Source: Apteryx mantelli (Eukaryota; Chordata; Aves; Apterygiformes; Apterygidae). Taken from it: DNA of 64,000 bases. The stretch's first letter is position 1. Each line of letters starts with the position of its first letter. Positions 35,901-46,200 of this stretch are shown here, piece after piece. The DNA is taken from NCBI RefSeq assembly GCF_036417845.1, contig NC_089981.1, positions 78,471,268 to 78,535,267 of the forward strand. Direction: 5' to 3'. Under the pieces are notes generated by a model. It saw nothing but the letters and a program-made list of their open reading frames with translations, was not told the DNA's origin and ran no database searches. Made by a program: the position numbers and the translations under genes.

Positions 35901-38900
35901 AGAGGACAGATTGGGCCAGCAGTGAATGTCTTTTGACATTCCCATGTACACAGAATATGAATAATTCTGTTCTGGCTTGTTTCTGGTGCTACCGCAGTTA
36001 GTCTTACCTGCATTTCTGTTGCAGATTTGGGGAGGAATTTATGGAGTGGAACACTTCCCGAGACAGTCCAATATTTGCGCCCTATTTTGCTGCCTACATC
36101 AACAGCTTCCATGACCTGGTGTAAGTCTGCTCTTCCCTCGTTAAGCTGCTGTGTTTCTGGGAGGGATTTGGATGGGTTTCAGTGTATCACAAGGAAAAAC
36201 CAAACAGTGCCATGCTGGAGTCAACAGAAAAGAACGTCCTTTGGTGTAATTGCAGGGAAAGAAATGAGTTATACCAAGGATGGATTTGGCTTTTTAGGAA
36301 TGGGTCTGCATTGCTGGTCAAGTGCAGATCAGAGCTCATTTTCTAGTCCACCCTTATCTCTCCCTGGTGGTATTTAGGCAGCACAGACTCAGGGACAAGA
36401 GTATACAAATGGGACTGAACGTGGCCCAAGCCCTCATACATGCCAAGTGGCTTGGGTCTGAAATGTGCCCTGCAGCCCCATCTGCCAGCAATACCCCAAG
36501 CTCATGTATTCTTAGGTGCAGTGTGGATGCTTTGGGCAATCTGTGGTGCGGACAGGAAGCGTGGGGACTGTTGGATGCTGCATGCACATGCTCTGTCTCT
36601 AGCCCATGCTTCACCTCACGGTGGGGATGTCCCCTAAGAGATTCAGAGTTAAAAAAAAAAAAAAAAAAATGGGGGGAATAAGAATGAAGAAACAGAAGCA
36701 GGGAAGGATATGGTGCTTGAATGAAAGCTTTCGACTCATTTTCAGCCTGTCTTTTTCAGCTTCAGAGGGAATTCTTTCATCTCTTGTCTTTGAGATGAGC
36801 AATATAAAACCAGCAGCACAGTCTCGCTGCTGCTTTTGACACTGGTCTGGAGGAAATTCTGTGAAAGCACTCAACCTGCAAATAAACCCTTGCCATAACT
36901 GCTGGCAGTAGCAATTTCTAGGGCTTTACATACGTTAAGAATTAGCTATTTAACGCCGTGCTCTCAAAAGGCTTCTGATACATGGGTATGCCCACCAGCT
37001 CTATCTAGCTAGAGTGTCTACTTCCAGGAGAGGGCGCTCTCCTCATATGGAGGAAGGTACCAGGCAGTGAGCGTCCAGGGGTCTGGTCCTTCAGCCTAGT
37101 ACTGTGGCACAAGGCAACCCTGCAGCTTCCAGCCCCACAGCTGCCGCTGCCCAGGGTCTGCCGGCACAGCTGCCACGGCCCTTCGGTGCCAGTGCCATGA
37201 GGAACTGGGGACACTGATATTGTACCTGCCCTAGGAAGACGTTGTGCAGAGACATCAGGACACAGCCCACTGAGACTACCTGGGTAGCTTTGCACCAGCC
37301 CTGTCTACAGCTACAAATGGTTTGTGCAAAAACCTGCCCCAGAGGACCTTCAAAAACAGGGCCAACGTTGTATCCCCATTTACCCAATGCCTCAGAAAAG
37401 GCTCCAGTCCCACCATCCCAGAGGTGACAAAAGATGGGGGCACATCAAATCCCAGCAGGTCTGTGTGATGTCCCTGGGACCACAACAGGTCAGGAGGTTT
37501 CCCACGGGCTGCAGGTGGTAGCTGGGCTGTAAGAGAGGTAAGGACCAAGCCCAGGGGTGCTTCGGCTTCTGGGGCAGTCCCTGCCATGCAGATGTGCTGC
37601 TTCGGTGGCCAACCTGGCCAGCAAACATGCTGCTAGTGCATGGGAGCACATGCTGCTCTGGGCCCCAGGAAATGGTTTGTCATTGAGCCTCTGAAAAAGG
37701 TGGTCATCTCCACTCAGGAGGTGCTTGCTCCCGGGGGTGAGCCAGCACCTCCCTGGGGGGGGTCTGCAGCCAGTGACCCAGCCCCAGGACTGGCCCACCA
37801 GAAGGACCAGCCTTTGGCCTCTCAGTCCCAGCTGGGCTGGAGAGCAGGGGGTGGCACCCTGGCCAGCCCCTCTCTGGCAACCCTCGGCCATCCCTCCTCT
37901 TTCTGCCCTGATTGAAAATGTTATCTCCAGCTTACGGCCCTGCATTGCTGCCTGGCACCACCAGTGACAAGGGGATATATGCCGTATATTGGTCAGGCTG
38001 GTGCAGAGGGTTTTGTGTTGCGGCTGTTCCTGTTCCCGCAGGGTATTGTTGCTCCAACCCTCAGTAAGCACTACCATCAGAAAGTCTCTAGATGGCACGG
38101 TCTCTCCATAAATGCTGTTCTCTCCCCGCTGTCACTGAGCAGCTGACCCCAGCATTTTTCTCTGTCCAAGTCCTGCCTCCTTAGGAAGTTGCTCTCTAAT
38201 TCCCTGCTGAGGAGTTGTAAGGTGGCAAAGGGAGAAGCCAACACAAGGCATGGAGTTGACAGGTACTCCTGTGCTCAATTAGCTCCATGGGTTTATTCCT
38301 GCATCGAATTAAATATAACAACTGTGGTGTTGGGTTACTGGGATGGGACAAGCAAGACCACACACCTAGCTGCCCCACAGCATGATTTTAGGGATGCTGG
38401 ATGCAAACTTCAGGTGTTCAGCATTAGCATGGCTTTAGTTATGGATTTGAGCACCCAGCTTGGGACAAGAGGTTTGTTTTTGCATGTTTTGAAGTCAATT
38501 GATTCAGCTGGGAGTAGAGCAAGGCCTTTCCTCTGCAAAGCAGAAACAGAAAGGAGTATCCAAACCCCCTGCTCAGCCTGTGTCTGCACTAGCCTCTTCC
38601 CGACAAAATGCTCTCTCACCATCACCTTTCCATTTTCCCCAGGAGAACTGATAGAGGGCAGGAATTTCCTGACAAAACCCTTTTATCAGAAAGCACTTGT
38701 TTGTGAAATTCAAACCTTTATGCAGGAACTTTAGCTCCAGTGAAACTGTAATCAAGAAAGACCCCGGGAACTGTGAGCCCCCACACAACTGGACCAGGAA
38801 CCAGCAGCTCCCATATGGCCCAGCTGCCGTGTCCTCTGAGATGGGCACCTGGGTTTGGGTTGGTTTCCACACAAAGCTTCACAAGATCAGAAGTCCTCCC

Positions 38901-40193
38901 AGGTGCCCAGTAGGAGAACAACTGAAATCATGGATACATGCATAGGATGGGGAAACTGTGTGCCTGTTTCAACTAGAAATTAGAATTTCTTTGGGATTTC
39001 TTCACTTGTTCTTTGGAGATCGTACTTAATAGACCTTAAGTTTCTCATTCCTTGGTTAATCCAACTACTCCAATTGGTGTTAATCCACCAAGAGTATGGA
39101 AAATTTTTATGCTTCACATTTCTCTCTAATTTTGGAGCAGTTTAGTTAATCTGGGCAGTCTCAGCACTGAGCATGTAAACTAGTAACCAAGCAGCAACAG
39201 GGAACTGTAGTAACAGTGCTCTGTAGTAACTGTTTATGGAGACACTGATACCTCGCAGTATATGTGGTACCTCCAAGGGAGCGGAGCCTTCTTCCTCAGG
39301 GAGATCTCACGCGGAGAGAGGGTGCACACTGAGCTACACTGCCAAGCCCAGGCTGGGATGGCACAAGCAGGGACGTGTTGGGGAGTGAATCAGTCTACCA
39401 GCAAGATAACGCAGGGGCTGAGGTCCCCAGGAAAGCCGCACCTGACAGGCTGAAAGCGCAGGTTTGCATGGGCAGAAGCCCCGATAGCAGCTTGCAGCGT
39501 GGTCTTTGGGATCTCTGCTGCTTGGATGCTGCTGCCTCAGTGGAGCGTGTTACAGAAGAACAACGACATAAAGTGAGAACAGTCAGGAGCCTGTAAATGC
39601 CCTGACAGTCTATACATATTGCCGAGGATTTCATTAATTACTCAGAACTTGTATTTTTTTCCTCATTGGACAGTGTGAAACCTTCCAGAACTACACACTT
39701 TTCCTAGGCACCTCCATGAATTTCCACCCCTAGAATTCACCATTCACGTCACTGCCGATAAGATACTGAATAGAGTGAGTCAGCCTGCCTCTTGGGCAGG
39801 GGAGTTTAACAGTTTTTTTCCCTTCACTGGCTTTATTTACTTGTCTTTTACACCGTAAGTCCGTTGGTGCAGGGACCTTTCTCAGGCGTTTGGAGAACAT
39901 TTAGCAGAAGTGTCACTGCAAGTAAAAAAGTAACAGGCCTGAGTTATTACTCCTCATGGTTGAACTGCCCTATCTGATGAGGAAATAGGTGTTTTCTTGA
40001 GCACAGTTATTCAGTTCTGAGTCATTTTCAGTGCACAGGATTGTGTAAAAAGAGTCATTATTTGGACCCATGAAATCTTGCAAGAGGAAGTACAGGCGAT
40101 ATGCAAGTTTGTACTAAAAATACCCAAGATACCAATCTGGCTAAATTGCTTACAGCAGGATAATAGTTCACTTTCTAACATTAAATCAGCGGT

Positions 40194-40227
<34 letters not shown>

Positions 40228-43200
40228 GGTCAGGCTTACAAACAGTGTTTAAAGTCAACACTGAGGAACTGCAAAATGTTTTGGCAGCTTTGACAAAGAA
40301 CTTCAGAAACAATTTTTTAAATAAATTAAGAACGAAAACACAGGTAAGAGGATCTTGGCCAGCTTATTCCCTAAACATAAGCAGTATGTGCAGCACCACT
40401 GCAGAAACAGAGGGCTATTGGCCCTTTCTTGTCTCTCCGACTAGACCTCATTTTACAGTGTATGAAATTATGGTATCTTCAAAATGCATCATGCTAACTT
40501 CAGTACAGATCCTCCTTAATCCAAAGTCACACTTCCAGTATCCTGGGAGTTTTTCACTATAAACAGTGATATATTAGTCAAGCTGTTTATTTTAGCATAA
40601 CAGCAACCGAAAGAAAAGTATATTTAGTGGCTTCCGGCATCTTGGCCAAACCAGTGGGGGGAAACTTCACCTCTAGTGAAGCACCAGGGAAATCAATTTC
40701 GGTGAGACATTTTTCCTTCCATCAAAAGATTTGGATTTTTTAGGACTTCTGATTTCTGTTATTTATTCATAGATCTGCCACCATGGTCTGTTATTAACTC
40801 CTGCCCAGAAGCTATATGACAGCCTCTTCAGATAGAATAGAGTTTATATTCTGGTAGAGAGATTTTTCCAGTATGTTTTCATGGTGAAAAAAGGACTAAT
40901 TCTTTCATCATGAGGAAGATAAAACTCTGGTATCAGCTGGGCTGGGCAAACTTGTGGTAAGACACCTAAAAGGCAAGGTGTTATGATGCAGTTTGTGCTT
41001 CCCAAGTGCTATAGACAAGGCTTCCCACGCTCAGCCTGCTGGGGGTCCACCAGCTCTAGCTAGGACAGCAAGAAAGATGGGGGAAATTAAGGTTTTGGTG
41101 CCACCTCTTTTAACTAGTTCTAACTCACTTTCTAAATCACCAAGCATGACTTTCAGAAGCAGAAACAGTCATGCAAGAGCCCTGCTCTGATCAAGGCTAA
41201 GCCCCTTGGCCAAAGGGACTTTCCATTGACTGCAGTGTTTTGAATCGGAGCCTAAGGGGCAGGCACAGAAGGAGTCGAGCCAAGGCATTGGGCAAGAGGG
41301 CTGCAACACTGTGAGAGCTGAGAGGCAAAGCACTTATAAATGGTCTTTCAGAAGGCTGGCAGCACTGTGCAAAGGCATGGGTGGGAAATAATTGGGAAGA
41401 TTGCAAGGAGCACAGACAGGATTGACAGCAATCCTGAGAGCTAAGCTGAGAAAAATACAAAGGAGATATGCCAGAGAAGGGATATTTTGAACGTAATCCC
41501 TAGGACAATCCCTTTTGGTTCCAGCAGAAGTCTTTACCAAATGATGGTGTGTTTCAACATGGAGGCAGTTTAATTCTAAAGAGTCAGCAAGCAAAAGAAG
41601 TCCAGCAGTCAATGCACATACTTGATCAGAGTAGCTTGTACCCAGGGTACATGTGAAAAGGTGCAGTCACTCCCAGGTCATCACTGACCAAAAAGCGCCA
41701 AGTTGGGGATGTTCCCAGTTGCCACTTCCACCCCACATCATCAGAGCAATGAGCAGAAGGAAAATCCATGTGAGACCTCGCTCAGATGCTCAGATCTGCA
41801 GGGAGAAGGGAGAGACCCCCTGCAAGTCCCATGAGAACAGGAGCTTGTTTTCCTGGTGGAGAAGGCTGGAGGGATGGTAGATTACTGGGATAATTTTTGA
41901 CATGTCCAATACCATATAACATTTCATGTCCGTAGCTGTTGCAAACCAGTGTGCCACTACAGACCTCATATATGGCTGCAAGCCACAACCTGCTCTACCC
42001 ATGCCTGGATTTCCCCCAATTAACATTCACATCTATTTCTTCATCCATATGGTATGGATACAAGTTTATTTGCCTAAAAAAATCTAGTTGGTAGATTACA
42101 AGAAATGAGCTGTCCCAAGTAAGCCTTTAATCCAACAAAGTTTTAGTGAAAGCCTGCTAACCAGAATGCTCAGCACTGGCCTTGTTAGCTAGCCTGCTGT
42201 TATCATACCTCGCTGAAAAGTAGCTGTGTGTAACTCCCAGTGAGGAGTAAGACAGATTTGTTAAGGTATTTAGGTTTAAGATCTCTTTGATATTTAGAAC
42301 AAGACTGTTAAGATATTTAGATTTAAGATATTTTATAAATATGCAAGGAGATGGCTAGCATCAGAACACCATCTAGGCTTTTGCATGAAACAGCACTTGG
42401 ACCTGAGATTACAGCGCGTCTCCTCCTTGGGTGGGTGTCCGGTTAATCCTAAAGTGTCTCCTGCTCCATGGAACAGCCCCAGTAGGAGTGATGCTTCCCA
42501 TGCCTGCACCAGGGCACTCGTGCAGAAAGCAGAGATGTTGGTCCGAATTCCCTCGCATAAAGAGAGAAATCAAACCCGGCTCCCTGCACTCTTGTTAGGC
42601 ATCAGAAACAGAGAGCTGCTACTTGAAAGCTCTCATCTCTCAAGCTGTTACGAAGAAAACATTAACCATTATTGCTCTGCGTGCGGATTGGGTGCACATT
42701 TAGTGCTCTGACTATGTGTCTTGGCTCAAGCTCCTCAGAGCAAGCAGGCAGACGGGTACTTCTGGCTAGTAGATTAGTTAGAGGCATGGCCAATGATCTT
42801 TGTCAAGGAGATCAAAGGCTCCCAGGGAATTTGGGCATCTCCTGACTTAGGCAGGTGTTTTTCAGGGTCACAGTTAGGATTTAGCTGCTTGGTTTTTACC
42901 TAGGTCCCACCTTCTAGTCAAATGGCCTATTAGGATCCAGCCATTAATCATTTTGGGGAATCCCTCATGTGACCTTGTGTGTGTGCCTGGACACCAGGGC
43001 TTTCTCTGGGTCTCATTAAACAGCATTAACAATAGTCTGAATATTACCAGTGACATCAGTTAATTGGTCTTTTTCAGCCACTCTTTAAGAAAATCCTCAC
43101 CAAAGATTGGATTTTAGCTACTGAGAAGCCAGATTTGCTAGCGTCCACCGTGTCACAGTTCTCCGAACACCTACAGCACACGAAGGAGCCTGTTGGGCAG

Positions 43201-46200
43201 GTAGGAGGCTGTTCCAGTGCCCCGTGCGCAGCACAGCAAACCAAGATCCTGCTGCAAGAGAAGTCATAGTTTCACTGCCAGGCTGCAGCCTGGCCTGGAA
43301 ATGCTCCTCATCAACAACAGCAGCTATTTATAAAAGTGTGGACTGTTGACACCAGTATTATCTTACTTTCACATAAGAATAAATAACATCCTTGTTTTCT
43401 GTAGTTTAAATAGGGGAACTGGTTTCATTAAAGAGGAACAAAAAGCTTCTGTGAACATTACTGCTGAGCTTTGTAGTTCCATAAATTGCAGGCTTATATG
43501 CTTATATACCTTTATGTGTTCCTTCCACATCTGTACAGTTGTGAAATAAATGGGTATGTAACAATAGCTCTATATTTAAAATCTGCAAGCATCATCAAAA
43601 CCTACTATTAAAAAGTCCCAAATATCCCCTTTTACTAGTGGGGACCCAAATTGCCAACATCTAATTGTGGGCCATTTCCGGGAAAAGTCTTTTCATGGTT
43701 TCCCTGTGCTCATTGCCTTAGTCCTGTGCCTCGAAAGCGGGGACATGGCTCCCATGCTAAGCCGTTTGGCACTGGCCTTGTGCAGCGTGTGCTGGCCAGT
43801 GCACAACATTCGTGCATCTCCTTTACACCCACTGCTGTTGCTCAAGACTTGAGGGCTTCCCCTGCCCTCTCTCTCTGCCATAAACTTCCCTGAGATTTGT
43901 TACAAGTTTTGCTTTTTTAAACAGGAACTTCTGTGTGACATTCATAAGTACGTGGTGCGGGAATACATCACGCAGGTCATCAAACCAAGACGGAAAATGA
44001 AAAGGGAGACGCGGCAACAAGTGAGCAAAAGGATGAACCAGGAAGCCAAAATCCTTAATAATATGCTCATAGATCAGGTACGCGAGTTCCCTTCGTGCAC
44101 CCTTGGGGTGCACCTTTCCTGGAGGTATCACGTCCCCATGGGCACATCGGCCACTTGGCTTCCAGGGGAACTGCGAGAGCATGGCTCCCGTGGAGTGCAG
44201 CCTCATGTAATTGAGAAGTGCTTAAAACAGAGCAAACAAGGGGATTCCTGCAGGGGAAGTGACCGTGTGGACTCAGCAGCTACTCTGCAGTACTGTGCAG
44301 AGTGTGTGCATTGTGTATGCATTTAGCTCATGGCTCCCTGATTGCACTGCCTGGTGTTTTAATGCACTTTCAGGCCCACAGGCACTTTATGTGGAATAGC
44401 TGAAGTGCTATAGGATCATACCCATCCTGTATACTTGAACATGGGCCTGTTTCCTTAAGCCATTGGATGCAACTTGCCTCTATAAGGTTCCTACCGTAGG
44501 TACAGCTCATAGTGATAAACAGTGAGAAAATCAGGCAGGGTACAGTCTTCATACTGTGTGATGGGGAGAAAATTGCTGCTGTTTGAGTGTTTTGTGGCTA
44601 GGCAACATCAGTCTGGGATTTTCAGTGGAGCCAAGGTTGAATTCAGTACAGCTCCCATTCGACCTTGAAGAAAGTCAGGCGTCTAGGGCTTTCAGGCACA
44701 AAATCCCAGCAGGATGGTTACGTAGCCAAAGTTGGCATATGAGCTGCTTTCGAGTGCTGCAGCCAGCCCAGGGTGGCCCAGGATGAGACACCTTCCTTGC
44801 TGGCTTCCTGACTCCCTGCGGGCAGCCTGTCCGGGCTCCCCGTGAGCGCTGCTGCCCAGGTAACCTCCCAGCTGCGAGCGTGGGCACAGTCCTGCACTCC
44901 GCTTTTAGGGGCCACTAATGCCTTGGGCTCTTTCCCATCATGTTTCCAGCAACAGTTCCCAGACAACAGCTCACAGCCCCCAGTGCTGCTGCAGCAGCTA
45001 CCAGTGGGGTCATTTGTGCAATAGTTATGCCGGCTTTTTGGGATGCATAAGAAAACTTCTCTGTAAGTAGGGCCTCAGGTAGGAAATGTTGAAGAAAATT
45101 TCCCCACCAACTTGGATGTAGCTGCGGTGGGGTTGGAGGACTGCGGAGCTTTCCCTCTATCATGGGCCTGGGAAGAGCTAACAGGGGTTACTTTTCTCCT
45201 GATTGCCCTCTCTTCTTTGGTAACTCTGCCCCTACTTTGCACACTATGCAACAACAACAACAAAAAAGAAACTGTAAACAGCACAACAGCACTGTTTTAT
45301 AACAGCAAAAATAACCTTCTGCCAAAGCTCTGTGCTGCTTTACCATGAGTGTGGACAAAAAGGCATTTTCCAGGTGTCATGCTTTCCACCAAAGTCACCG
45401 TATATGTAACTGTTTGTAGGGGTCTGCTTCCGACTGGCTCCTTCCTGCCATACATCACATCGCAAACATAGTTGGGGAGAAGAAAAAAGACAAAATCAAG
45501 GAGTACGTTATGGAACTATGTCAGGATTATCCAGATATCAGGTATGTGAAACTGCCCCAGCAGCTCTGTCCTGGACAACACCAGTTCACTCCTGTGCCTT
45601 GGCCAAGCTCATGAGCTTCTCTGACCTGGACATATCAGCGTGTTAGAGGCTATTCCTCAATGCAAGGGGCCAGGAATAGGGGAAATGCTCTTATTTTTCA
45701 TGCTCAGTGGCTGTATTCCTTCTCTTTTTTTTCCCCCCATCTGATAGATCCTATAATACACACAAGTTAATTCAAAAACCTTTTCATTTTATTGCTCCAA
45801 ATAAGTCTCGTTTCACTTTAAAGCTCCAGGCTGCTTTTCAGTAAATTACCAGTATTTGCACAGCTTGCCAGTTTGCAGGCCTCCGCTTTGGCGCAAATAT
45901 TTTGTCTCCTGTTCCCCAGCTCAGACATCAAAGAGCAGTAGACATTGAAACAGTTCATCTGCAGCTTCTGAAAGGGACTCAACACAACCACTAAATTTTG
46001 CTGGAATAAATTGCAAATTCATTCTTTTGTACTTTCCATTTGCTGTTCCAAAGCATCTGCAAAACTTAAGATTACTGAAAAAATAAACAAGCTAATTAAC
46101 TAGTTCTGTGCATGGATGAACGGCTGCATGCCAGAAGTCACCCCCTCTTCTACAGCTCTTCTGATGACCACTGAGAAAGAATATTAGTAGTACAGTTCGC

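Larger units (their letters stand above)
36121..40228 (+). other. EXOC3L4: EXOC3L4 intron 6
   Basis: This is one of the two longest introns. It holds an A19 run (36651-36669), a GC-rich block (about 37020-37910) with a CTCF-like site at 37024, an old SINE/CR1 tail at 39841-39908, and a (CT)15 tract that forms the acceptor. I see no extra exon. Confidence 0.7.

Noticed and set aside
37490..38098. 202-codon minus-strand frame in intron 6
   Set aside because: Lies in a GC-rich block where several frames on both strands are open together; no family motif and no splice context.
40229..40293. Alternative exon 7 frame from the AG at 40232-40233
   Set aside because: It breaks the phase with exon 6 and meets a stop at about 40294. 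The upstream AG keeps frame and family similarity.
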